16,418 nt of DNA from an uncultured Oxalobacteraceae bacterium (GCA_946480015.1 CAMLIL010000112.1:1-16418); one strand, 5' to 3'. Positions 1 to 10,480 are shown, counted from the first letter of the stretch. The notes: generated by a model from the sequence alone, not told the origin. Program-made: numbers and translations.

Positions 1-2
1 CG

Positions 3-308
3 ATCGACAATTCGCTGTGCTTCGGCGGCTTCATCGATGGCCGCCAGGTGGCCTTCGCCCGGGTGGTGACCGATTTCGCCACCTTCGGCAACCTGGTCGA
101 CATGTTCGTTCTTCCCGAGTACCGCGGGCGCGGCTACGCCAAGGAACTGATGCAGGCGATCCTGGCGCACCCCAGCCTGAAAGGCCTGCGCCGCTTCACG
201 CTGGCCACCAGCAACGCGCACAAGCTGTACGAACAGTTCGGGTTCACCGCGCCGCAGTGCCCCGACACGCTAATGGAACGCTATTTCCCGCATATTTACC
301 TGAGCTGA
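3..308 (+). CDS. GNAT family N-acetyltransferase, C-terminal part (5' end outside window)
   Basis: This is the last ~101 residues of an acetyl-CoA-dependent N-acetyltransferase; the start lies to the left of the window. The acetyl-CoA pyrophosphate-binding motif is visible as VLPEYRGRGYAKELM (R-G-R-G-Y-A, motif A), and the later NAHKLYEQFGF is the usual motif B ending with the Tyr region near the active site. The protein ends in FPHIYLS. A GTG at 48 is in frame, but the conserved frame stays open to the window edge, so the real start is probably upstream. The substrate cannot be told; proteins of this size and type acetylate small amines, amino acids or protein N-termini. The stop codon (306-308) directly abuts the stop codon of the convergent transporter gene with no base between. 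Confidence 0.9.
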   Translation: MDNSLCFGGFIDGRQVAFARVVTDFATFGNLVDMFVLPEYRGRGYAKELMQAILAHPSLKGLRRFTLATSNAHKLYEQFGFTAPQCPDTLMERYFPHIYLS

Positions 309-1697
309 TCACCAGTTCATCAGGCAGGGCGGAATCAGCAGGCCGAGGGCCAGCACCAGATAGATCAGCTGCAGCGGCATCATCCACTTGACCCAGGTGA
401 TCCAGGGGATGCGCGCCAGCGCCAGGACCCCGACCGTGATGCCGGACGTCGGGATGATCGGGGTGGTGAATTCGCCGAACTGGAACGCCAGGATGGCGGT
501 CTGGCGCGTCACGCCGACCAGGTCGGCCAGCGGCGCCATGATCGGCATGGTCAATGCGGCCTGGCCGGTGCCCGAGTGGATGAAGAAGTTGATCACCGAC
601 TGGATCACGAACATCTTCTGCGCCGCGAAGATCGGGCTGGACGACTGCACCAGCGGCATCAGGGAATGCAGCATGGTGTCGATCACGTGGGCGTCGCGCG
701 CCAGGATCACCGTGCCGCGCGCCAGCGCAATGACCAGCGCGGTCGGCACCAGGTCGCGCGCGCCCTGCATGAAGGACGCGATGAAGTCGTCCGCCACCAG
801 CCGCCCGACCTTGCCGATCACGATGGCCATCACCAGGAACAGCGCGGCCATCTCGTCGATGCCCCAGCCGTACTGGATCACGCCGACCACCATGCCGGCC
901 AGGGACAGCAGGAAAATCCACAGCACCGCGCTGTGCGAAGCGGTCATGCCGTTGAAGCCGGCGTCGAAACCGGACAGGTGTTCGCCGCGCCGTTCCTGGT
1001 CCATGGCGTAGGTCGGGCTCAGGGTCGGGTCGCGCTTGATGCGCGCCGCGTACCACATCAGGAACGCGATCGTCACGGCGGTGGCGATGGCCCAGACGAT
1101 CAGGCGGTAGCCGATGCCCGAGAACAGCGGCACCCCGGCGATGCCCTGGGCGATGCCGACGTTGAACGGGTTCAGAAAGGCCGAGGCGAAGCCGATCTGC
1201 GAGCCGACGAAGGGAATCGATACCCCGACCACGGTATCGTAGCCGAGCGCGATCGCCAGCGGCACGAAGATCAGCACGAAGGGGATGGCTTCCTCGCTCA
1301 TGCCGAAGGTGGCGCCGCCCAGCGAGAACATGGTGACGAAGACCGGAATCAGGGCCGCGCGCACGAAGCGCGAATGGCTGTGGGCCCGCGCCACCGTCTT
1401 GATCAGCGAATCGATCGCCTCGGTTTTCTGCAGCACCGCGAAAGCGCCGCCGACGATCAGCACGAAGCCGATGATCTGGGCCGCCTCGACGAAGCCCTTG
1501 ATGGGCGCCATCATCAGCGCCACCGGCCCCTGCGGATTGCTGGCGATGTAGCGGAAGGTGTTGGGATCGACCAGCTGCTTGCCGTTGACCAGATGGGTGT
1601 CGTATTTGCCGCCCGGGACCAGCCAGGTGGCCAGGGCGATCAGCGCCAGGATGGCGAACAGCAGGACAAAGGTATTGGGAAGCTTTAATTTTTTCAT
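309..1697 (-). CDS. yfcC: YfcC-family (ArcD/DcuC-like) basic amino acid or dipeptide transporter
   Basis: A 462-residue polytopic inner-membrane protein with about 11-12 hydrophobic segments, the first at residues ~10-29 ending in LVPGG. The family signature is clear in the second half (HSGTGQAALTMPIMAPLADL, then FGEFTTPIIPTSG). In the family classification as I know it, E. coli YfcC sits with basic amino acid antiporters (ArcD family, TC 2.A.118) in the DcuC superfamily. Its ATG (1697-1695) shares one base with the TAA of the upstream hydrolase gene (TAATG), and I see no Shine-Dalgarno sequence of its own, so translation is probably coupled. Because the neighbours are a probable cyanophycin dipeptide hydrolase and a secreted cyanophycinase, I infer that it carries beta-Asp-Arg, arginine or ornithine across the inner membrane. 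The direction and exact substrate are not shown by sequence. Confidence 0.9.
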   Translation of the reverse strand: MKKLKLPNTFVLLFAILALIALATWLVPGGKYDTHLVNGKQLVDPNTFRYIASNPQGPVALMMAPIKGFVEAAQIIGFVLIVGGAFAVLQKTEAIDSLIKTVARAHSHSRFVRAALIPVFVTMFSLGGATFGMSEEAIPFVLIFVPLAIALGYDTVVGVSIPFVGSQIGFASAFLNPFNVGIAQGIAGVPLFSGIGYRLIVWAIATAVTIAFLMWYAARIKRDPTLSPTYAMDQERRGEHLSGFDAGFNGMTASHSAVLWIFLLSLAGMVVGVIQYGWGIDEMAALFLVMAIVIGKVGRLVADDFIASFMQGARDLVPTALVIALARGTVILARDAHVIDTMLHSLMPLVQSSSPIFAAQKMFVIQSVINFFIHSGTGQAALTMPIMAPLADLVGVTRQTAILAFQFGEFTTPIIPTSGITVGVLALARIPWITWVKWMMPLQLIYLVLALGLLIPPCLMNW

Positions 1698-2812
1698 TAT
1701 TGGCTTAGCAGATTACCGGCACGGTACGCAGTCGCGCCCGCGATCTTTGCCACCGCCATCCCGCGCAGCACGTGGCGGTGCGCGGTGGAGGCGAACAGCA
1801 CGCCGTCCACCCCGGCCTTGATCGGGGTGGTGGCGCCGCTGACCGGGTCGATCAGGTCGGCGACGGTGTCGCCGGCCTGGACGCGCTCGCCCAGCCGGCG
1901 CAGGAACACCAGCACCCCGGCGTGCGGCGCCGCCAGGGGCTGCACGCCTTCGAGCGGGGTCGGCTGGCACAGCGGCGCCGGCAGGGCCGCGCGCGGCACG
2001 TCCAGCACGCCGGCATGGGCGAGGAACTGCATCAGCGCGCCGGCATCCTGTTCGGCCAGCGCGTAGTGCACATCCATCTCGCCGCGCAGTTCCACGGTGG
2101 TGGCCAGGCAGCCGGTCTTGGGGATCGGGAAGGCCGCGCCGAAATGGTCGGCCAGGTCCCACCACAGGCGGCTGCAGGCCTCGTCGAAGGGCTCGCCACC
2201 GCCGACCAGGGCCAGCAGCACCGCGTGCGCGCCCAGCAGCTGCGACAGCGGCATGATGCCCTCTGCCAGCGGCGTGCCGGTATAAATATGGAGGACAGCT
2301 TCGTTATCGCAGTGCAGGTCGAGTACGATATCGGCGTCGATGGCCAGGCCGAGCAGGATTTTCTTGAGGGCGTCGGCATCGGTGCCGGGCTCCCAGGCGG
2401 CCACCGACTTGCGTGCATGCTCGCGCACCAGCGCCACGTTGGCCGCTTCGTCGGCGCCCAGCAGGCCTGTCAGCGAGACCTTGAGGTCCTCGGCCACGTG
2501 CTTGTAGGCGCGGTTGAAATTGGTGCCGGTAGTCAGATCGAAGCGGCCGAAGGGCGCGCCGTGGATGGCCTGGGCCAGGCCGATCGGATTGGCGGCAGGG
2601 ACCAGGATCACTTCGCCCTGCAGCTGCGCTTCCAGGCGGGTGAGTTCCTTGCGCAGAAACTGGGCCACCAGCATGGGCGGCACCTCGTCGGCGTGCAGTG
2701 AGGCCTGTATGTACACTTTCTTGCCGCGGCCCGGCGTGCCGAAGTGATAGCTGGTCAGTTGGCAGCGCATGCTGCTGCCGGCGAGGGAGACGTCGTGGGT
2801 TTTTACGTGCAT
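1697..2812 (-). CDS. cphZ: M14/AstE-AspA-type zinc hydrolase, probable cyanophycin dipeptide hydrolase (CphZ/AotO type)
   Basis: From the chosen start this is 371 residues of the succinylglutamate desuccinylase/aspartoacylase family. Zinc ligands are visible as H40 and E43 (SLHADE) and H167 (LDLHCDNE); E241 in TVELRGE is the likely catalytic glutamate. Residues ~290-370 form a beta-rich, lipoyl-like tail common in this family. CphZ, described by Sharon and co-workers as homologous to AotO of the Pseudomonas aot operon, splits beta-Asp-Arg into Asp and Arg in the cytoplasm. The divergent cyanophycinase and the coupled basic amino acid transporter make that role the best fit, but it is an inference. 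The frame is open to an upstream ATG at 2902 and another at 2833; I prefer 2812 because MHVKTHDV leads directly into the conserved fold, although no start has a good Shine-Dalgarno sequence. Other AspA/AstE-like deacylase activity remains possible. Confidence 0.82.
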   Translation of the reverse strand: MHVKTHDVSLAGSSMRCQLTSYHFGTPGRGKKVYIQASLHADEVPPMLVAQFLRKELTRLEAQLQGEVILVPAANPIGLAQAIHGAPFGRFDLTTGTNFNRAYKHVAEDLKVSLTGLLGADEAANVALVREHARKSVAAWEPGTDADALKKILLGLAIDADIVLDLHCDNEAVLHIYTGTPLAEGIMPLSQLLGAHAVLLALVGGGEPFDEACSRLWWDLADHFGAAFPIPKTGCLATTVELRGEMDVHYALAEQDAGALMQFLAHAGVLDVPRAALPAPLCQPTPLEGVQPLAAPHAGVLVFLRRLGERVQAGDTVADLIDPVSGATTPIKAGVDGVLFASTAHRHVLRGMAVAKIAGATAYRAGNLLSQ

Positions 2813-2846
2813 GGCGGAAAACGGTTGTGGCATCGATAGCAAGTGT

Positions 2847-2865
2847 GGCACAAATTTCGCGTGCC
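2847..2865. promoter_or_regulatory. Dyad symmetry upstream of the hydrolase-transporter operon (possible operator)
   Basis: GGCAC (2847-2851) and its reverse complement GTGCC (2861-2865) are separated by nine AT-rich bases. The site is 35 bp upstream of the chosen hydrolase start, in the region shared with the divergent cyanophycinase gene. The length and symmetry suit a regulator dimer. No regulator gene is nearby, so function is speculative. Confidence 0.25.
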
Positions 2866-2902
2866 GAACACGGCGACATCGATCCCGAATCCAGCGTATC
2901 AT

Positions 2903-2933
2903 TTGCCTGCGGGATACTGATTCAACTTATAAC
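2903..2933 (+). promoter_or_regulatory. Possible sigma-70-type promoter for the cyanophycinase gene
   Basis: TTGCCT (2903-2908) could serve as a -35 box and TATAAC (2928-2933) as a -10 box. The 19-bp spacing is longer than ideal. The AT-rich patch is the only good -10 candidate between the divergent genes and would give a leader of about 55-60 nt. Confidence 0.3.
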
Positions 2934-2960
2934 ATTACGCGCCGCCGCAGCGCGTTTTGC

Positions 2961-2977
2961 GGGGCAGTGCGTGCCCC
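2961..2977 (+). other. Short hairpin in the cyanophycinase leader
   Basis: GGGGCA (2961-2966) pairs with TGCCCC (2972-2977) around a 5-nt loop, 5 nt before the AAGGAA ribosome binding site (2983-2988). In RNA this would be a stable six-pair stem next to the translation start and may modulate initiation or protect the 5' end. It has no U-tract and so is not a terminator. Confidence 0.3.
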
Positions 2978-2997
2978 GATACAAGGAATGACAACCG

Positions 2998-4377
2998 ATG
3001 CTGAAATTGGCCTGCCGATATGCAGGAATCCTTCTGGTGGCGCTGGCCACCGCCGTGCAGGCAAAGCCGCAGGCGCCCGCCCAGGAACAGGCGCAACCGC
3101 GTGGACAGAACATCCCGGCGCCGGTGGTGGCCAGGCCGCCCGAACCGGTGGTCGAGATCAACAAGCCCAAGCCGGCGCCGAAAGGCTCGCTGGTGATCAT
3201 CGGCGGCGGCCTGCGTGGCGAAAACGCGCCCGTATGGCAGCGCATCGTCGCCCTGGCCGGCGGGCCGGGCGCCAAGATTGCCGTGTTCGGCACCGCCTCC
3301 AACAATCCTGAGCGCGCCGCGCTGGCCGACGTCGAACAATTGAACGCCTATGGCGCCGACGCCTTCGAGGTGCCGGTGGCGGGCCGGGTCGGCAACGATC
3401 CGCGCATGCCCGCCAACGATCCCGAGCTGGCCAAGGAAGTGGCCGCGGCCGGCGGCGCGTTTTTCGTCGGCGGCGACCAGGCCCGCATCACCGCCGCGCT
3501 GCGCAAGCCGGACGGCACCAACACCGTGGTGCTCGACGCGCTGTGGGACATGTACCGGCGCGGCGGCGTGATCGCCGGCACCAGCGCCGGTGCCGCCATG
3601 ATGAGCAAGACCATGTTCTATCAGGTCCGTTCGGTGCTCTCGACCCTCAAGCGCGGCGTGGCCGACGGCATGGAACTGTCGCACGGGCTGGGCTTTATCG
3701 GCGACGATATTTTCGTCGACCAGCACCTGCTGGTGCGCGGCCGCTTCGCCCGCATGCTGCCGGCCATGCTGGCCAAGAATTACAAGTACGGCCTGGGCAT
3801 CGACGAAAACACCGCGATGATCATTTCGCCCGACCGCGACGTCGAGATCATCGGCTACAAGGGCGCGCTGCTGCTCGACCTGACCGAGGCCACGACCGAA
3901 CCGGGCGCCTTCAACGTCAGCAACGTCAAGATCAGCTACCTCGACAATGGTGACCACTACAGCTTCGACACCCACCGGGCCACGCCGTCGCCGGACAAGG
4001 CGGGCGGCATGTTCGATCCCAAGCAGCCGTATTACCGCGGCCCGCTGTTCAGCGCCGACATTCTCGGCCATACGGCGGTGGTGGACCTGATGACCAAGCT
4101 GGTCGACAGCGATCAGCAGGAAGCCATGGGCATCGCCTTCGGCAGCCCGCGCGACCTGCAGCCCGACCTGGGCTTCGAGTTCCGCTTCAGCCGCACCAAG
4201 GAAACGGTGGGCTACGCCTCGGCCATCTACGATGCCTATTCGGCGTATTACCTGCGCCTGGATGTGCGGCCGATTACCATCAAGCAGCCGTTTTACGAGT
4301 ACCGCAATGCGACCGCTCCGGTGGCCGAGCCGGTGGCGCCCGCGCCTGCGCCCAAGGCGGCGGGACCGCGCCGCTAG
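2998..4377 (+). CDS. cphE: Secreted cyanophycinase (peptidase S51)
   Basis: Cyanophycinases cut the storage polymer cyanophycin (poly-Asp with Arg side groups) into beta-Asp-Arg dipeptides. This 459-residue protein begins with a signal peptide (residues 1-22, hydrophobic core GILLVALATA, cleavage after AVQA), followed by a Pro/Gln-rich linker to ~58. The S51 domain starts at GSLVIIGGG; GGDQ (158-161) and the nucleophile elbow GTSAGAA with S196 are typical, as is YGLGIDENTAMII. It is much longer than the roughly 270-residue cytoplasmic CphB, matching the exported CphE type, with an extra C-terminal region ending in a Pro/Ala-rich tail. The start is supported by AAGGAA nine bases before ATG. 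It is divergent from the probable dipeptide hydrolase and transporter genes. No cyanophycin synthetase gene is in the window, so scavenging of external polymer is the simplest reading. Confidence 0.93.
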   Translation: MLKLACRYAGILLVALATAVQAKPQAPAQEQAQPRGQNIPAPVVARPPEPVVEINKPKPAPKGSLVIIGGGLRGENAPVWQRIVALAGGPGAKIAVFGTASNNPERAALADVEQLNAYGADAFEVPVAGRVGNDPRMPANDPELAKEVAAAGGAFFVGGDQARITAALRKPDGTNTVVLDALWDMYRRGGVIAGTSAGAAMMSKTMFYQVRSVLSTLKRGVADGMELSHGLGFIGDDIFVDQHLLVRGRFARMLPAMLAKNYKYGLGIDENTAMIISPDRDVEIIGYKGALLLDLTEATTEPGAFNVSNVKISYLDNGDHYSFDTHRATPSPDKAGGMFDPKQPYYRGPLFSADILGHTAVVDLMTKLVDSDQQEAMGIAFGSPRDLQPDLGFEFRFSRTKETVGYASAIYDAYSAYYLRLDVRPITIKQPFYEYRNATAPVAEPVAPAPAPKAAGPRR

Positions 4378-4465
4378 CGCCAACATTCGCTTACAACTGA
4401 ACCGTAAGTACGTGCGCTAGCGAACAGACCGTGTTGTTGCCAGCCCATATTCTGGAATTGCTCCT

Positions 4466-4484
4466 GAACGAACATATGTCGTTC
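4466..4484. promoter_or_regulatory. Near-palindrome upstream of the Ala/Lys-rich protein gene
   Basis: GAACGA (4466-4471) and TCGTTC (4479-4484) flank ACATATG, whose CATATG is itself a palindrome. Removing one A would give a perfect 18-bp dyad. It ends 16 bp before the AAGAGG ribosome binding site and could be an operator or a leader hairpin. The remainder of the 135-bp gap (4378-4512) shows no convincing promoter or terminator. Confidence 0.3.
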
Positions 4485-4512
4485 CGGCCCAATCATCCAG
4501 AAGAGGTACACC

Positions 4513-4986
4513 ATGAATAAATTGCTCGCCACCCTGATCGCCGGTTTGTTTGCCACGTCGGTGTTTGCCCAGACCCCCGCCACCCCGGCTGTCGTCAAGG
4601 CCGAAGCCAAGGCCGAGAAGACCGTCGCCAAGGCTGAGGAGAAAGAGGCCAAGGTCGATGCCAAGGCTGACGAAAAAGTCACCAAGGCCAATGCCAAGGC
4701 CGACGCCAGGAAAGCCAAGGCCCATGCCGCCGCGGTGAAAGAACACGCCGAAGCCAGTCATGACGTGGCCAAGGCCGATGCCGGCGATAAGCTCAAGGCG
4801 GAAGCCAAGGCGGAGAAGAAAGTCGCCAGCGCCAATCTGAAGGCCGAGAAGAAGATGATCAAGGCCGACAAGAAGGCCGAGAAGGTGGCGGTTGAGGCGT
4901 CGGCCGACAAAGCCGAAGCTGCCGCCAAGACCGCTGAGAAGAAAGCTGAAGCTGCGGCCGAGGTGAAGAAGGCCGCCGCCAAGTAA
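4513..4986 (+). CDS. Small exported Ala/Lys/Glu-rich helical protein of unknown function
   Basis: A 157-residue protein with a clear signal peptide (MNKLLATLIAGLFATSVFA, cleavage near residue 19), so it should act in the periplasm or beyond. After a short TPATPAV segment, the rest is almost entirely Ala, Lys and Glu/Asp in repeating KAEAKAEK-like units, predicted as one long charged helix or coiled coil; there is no Cys and there are almost no aromatic residues. The coding DNA is internally repetitive (many AAGGCCGA units). AAGAGG (4501-4506) six bases before ATG supports the start. I do not recognise a specific family. Composition resembles the TolA central helix or histone H1-like tails, but similarity by composition alone should not be read as function. 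It lies 135 bp after the cyanophycinase gene and is convergent with parC. Confidence 0.85.
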   Translation: MNKLLATLIAGLFATSVFAQTPATPAVVKAEAKAEKTVAKAEEKEAKVDAKADEKVTKANAKADARKAKAHAAAVKEHAEASHDVAKADAGDKLKAEAKAEKKVASANLKAEKKMIKADKKAEKVAVEASADKAEAAAKTAEKKAEAAAEVKKAAAK

Positions 4987-5010
4987 GCGCAATACGTACT
5001 GAAAACACTG

Positions 5011-5037
5011 CGTCGTCCCCGCGTTCGCGAGGACGAC
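5011..5037. repeat. REP-like hairpin between convergent genes
   Basis: GTCGTCC (5012-5018) pairs with GGACGAC (5031-5037), with three further inner pairs (5020-5022 with 5027-5029) after one mismatch. Positions 5017-5037 match 7423-7443 in the same orientation with a single difference. It lies between the Ala/Lys-rich gene and the parC stop, a usual place for REP elements, and could act as a two-way terminator although no U-tract is present. Confidence 0.65.
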
Positions 5038-5041
5038 ACGG

Positions 5042-7357
<2,316 letters not shown>

Positions 7358-7372
7358 ATTGTTTACCTCTGT

Positions 7373-7444
7373 CGTCGTCCTCGCGCACGCGGGGCCCCAT
7401 GCCGGGCATGCGGGCTATGGGTCCCCGCGTGCGCGAGGACGACG
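7373..7444. repeat. Long REP-like inverted repeat between parE and parC
   Basis: Arms 7373-7394 and 7423-7444 are exact reverse complements over 22 bases. After one mismatch the pairing continues with CCCAT (7396-7400) and ATGGG (7417-7421), leaving a loop of about 16 nt. The whole is a 72-bp near-palindrome, like two REP units head to head. It starts 3 bp upstream of the parC ribosome binding site and ends 5 bp before the parE stop (7450). In the parE-parC transcript it would form a very stable hairpin. Confidence 0.8.
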
Positions 7445-7449
7445 TTGTA

Positions 7450-9453
<2,004 letters not shown>

Positions 9454-9482
9454 ATCTGAATTCTTTATGCGGATGCCTGCGC

Positions 9483-9511
9483 ATTCTATCTTGTCGAGCG
9501 GAAAAGGGCAG
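9483..9511 (-). promoter_or_regulatory. Possible promoter for parE-parC
   Basis: On the minus strand, TAGAAT (9488-9483) matches the -10 consensus at five of six bases; 17 bp upstream is CTGCCC (9511-9506), a weak -35. It would give a leader of about 25 nt before the parE ATG. The weak -35 keeps confidence low. Confidence 0.35.
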
Positions 9512-9535
9512 GGGAGTTGGGGCGAATGATACAGC

Positions 9536-9564
9536 TTGCCACTGTGTACATTTCTGGGTAGATT
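9536..9564 (+). promoter_or_regulatory. Probable sigma-70-type promoter for the pseudo-receiver gene
   Basis: TTGCCA (9536-9541) matches the -35 consensus at five of six bases, followed after exactly 17 bp by TAGATT (9559-9564), four of six at -10. Transcription would begin near 9571, giving a ~42-nt leader. Next to the possible parE promoter on the other strand, it makes the 159-bp gap a divergent promoter region. Confidence 0.5.
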
Positions 9565-9612
9565 CAGTCAGCGGAGGCGCGCGCGACCATCAACTTTTGT
9601 TTTTTCCATAAC

Positions 9613-10437
9613 ATGCATGCAACCAAGTTCCCCTTCGGCGTGCGCCTGATGGGTTTTGCCGCTGCCGACGCGGCGCAGATCGCCGCGGCGCTGGCGCAGG
9701 CGCCGGCCAGCGGCCCGGCGTATTCTTGCCTGCTCGAGGCCAGTTTGCAAGAACCGGATCTGTTTATCGCCAATGGCGACAACCTCAAGGCGATCACCGA
9801 GCTGGTGGCGCTCAGCCATGGGGCGTTCCAGCCGGCGCTGGTGATTGGCGCCGCGCCGGCCGATCTGGCCTATCCGCAATTGGCGCGGCCGCTCGATCCG
9901 GCGCGCCTGTGGCGCCAGCTGGAGTTACTGGTCGCCCAACGCGCCGAGGCGGTGGCGCGCCTGACCTCGCGCGGGATCGCGCCGCTGCCGGAGCGGCGCC
10001 GCAAGGTGCGGCTGGACCTGGATGTGACCGATCCGGCCGAGTACGCCATGCGCCGGCGCGGCCCGCCGGACGGCGCCGTGCTGATCGTCGACCAGCGCGG
10101 CGCCTTGCGCGACCATCTGGCCAAACTGCTGGGAGCGCGCAAACGCGCCATCGAATGGACCGACAGCAGCGGCACCGCACTGCTCCTGTGCGAGGAAACC
10201 CCGGTGGCGCTGGTGATTATTAATACCTCCATGCCGGGCATCGATCCGTATGCGCTGTGTGCGGCCATCAAGGATGAGCCCGACGGCGCGCGCATCGCCG
10301 TGGTGCTGCTGGTCGGCCCGGCCTGCCCCTACGACCCGGTGCGCGGCAAGGCCGCCGGCGTGCGCGGCATCCTCGACAAGCCGGTGGCCGACCGCCATTT
10401 GCTGGGGGCGGCCAAGAAGCTGTTGTCCTTGCCTTGA
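9613..10437 (+). CDS. Tandem degenerate receiver (pseudo-response-regulator) protein
   Basis: A 274-residue soluble protein. Residues ~155-270 form a CheY-like receiver: VLIVDQRG with D160, ALVIINTSMPGID at the phospho-acceptor strand, and ILDKPVADR with the conserved K256. The phospho-acceptor Asp is replaced by N204, and the usual Thr/Ser after beta-4 is Val (VVLLVGPA). Residues ~8-115 look like a second, more degenerate receiver: PDLFIANGDN aligns with the PDLVLLD pattern, placing N54 at the Asp, and LARPLDPARLW resembles the KP motif with R92 for Lys. No output domain is present. Phosphorelay signalling is therefore unlikely; a phosphorylation-independent protein interaction role is more likely. 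The start is the first ATG and has no clear ribosome binding site. The amidotransferase gene follows after 94 bp. Confidence 0.8.
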   Translation: MHATKFPFGVRLMGFAAADAAQIAAALAQAPASGPAYSCLLEASLQEPDLFIANGDNLKAITELVALSHGAFQPALVIGAAPADLAYPQLARPLDPARLWRQLELLVAQRAEAVARLTSRGIAPLPERRRKVRLDLDVTDPAEYAMRRRGPPDGAVLIVDQRGALRDHLAKLLGARKRAIEWTDSSGTALLLCEETPVALVIINTSMPGIDPYALCAAIKDEPDGARIAVVLLVGPACPYDPVRGKAAGVRGILDKPVADRHLLGAAKKLLSLP

Positions 10438-10462
10438 TTCCTAAGATGAGGGATGAGTTTTT

Positions 10463-10480
10463 GCACGATTTGAATCGTGC
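10463..10480. promoter_or_regulatory. Perfect 8-bp-arm palindrome between pseudo-receiver and amidotransferase genes
   Basis: GCACGATT (10463-10470), spacer TG, AATCGTGC (10473-10480). The arms are perfect. As RNA it gives a six-pair stem with a 6-nt loop but no U-tract follows, so a DNA operator 52 bp upstream of the amidotransferase ATG is as likely as a weak terminator. The half-site GCACGATT recurs at 15100-15107. Confidence 0.4.

Noticed and set aside
576..1688. Plus-strand open frame of 370 codons opposite the YfcC-type transporter gene
   Set aside because: His/Asp/Arg/Gln-rich translation is typical of the antisense of a GC-rich membrane protein gene.
2813..2902. N-terminal extension of the zinc hydrolase to 2902
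   Set aside because: The first 23 residues (MIRWIRDRCRRVRHA...) look like translated intergenic DNA and overlap the probable control region; a start at 2833 cannot be excluded.
2935..4386. Long minus-strand open frame (483 codons) opposite the cyanophycinase gene
   Set aside because: It mirrors the codon pattern of a high-GC gene on the other strand, is His/Gly/Arg-rich, has no domain and overlaps a gene with clear signal peptide and catalytic motifs.
5011..5037. Classical intrinsic terminator after parC and the repeat protein gene
   Set aside because: The hairpin has no U-tract on either strand and matches another copy at 7423-7443, so it is better called a REP-like repeat.
7373..7444. Insertion sequence end or MITE with target duplication
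   Set aside because: No flanking direct repeat was found and no transposase is near; a REP pair is the simpler reading.
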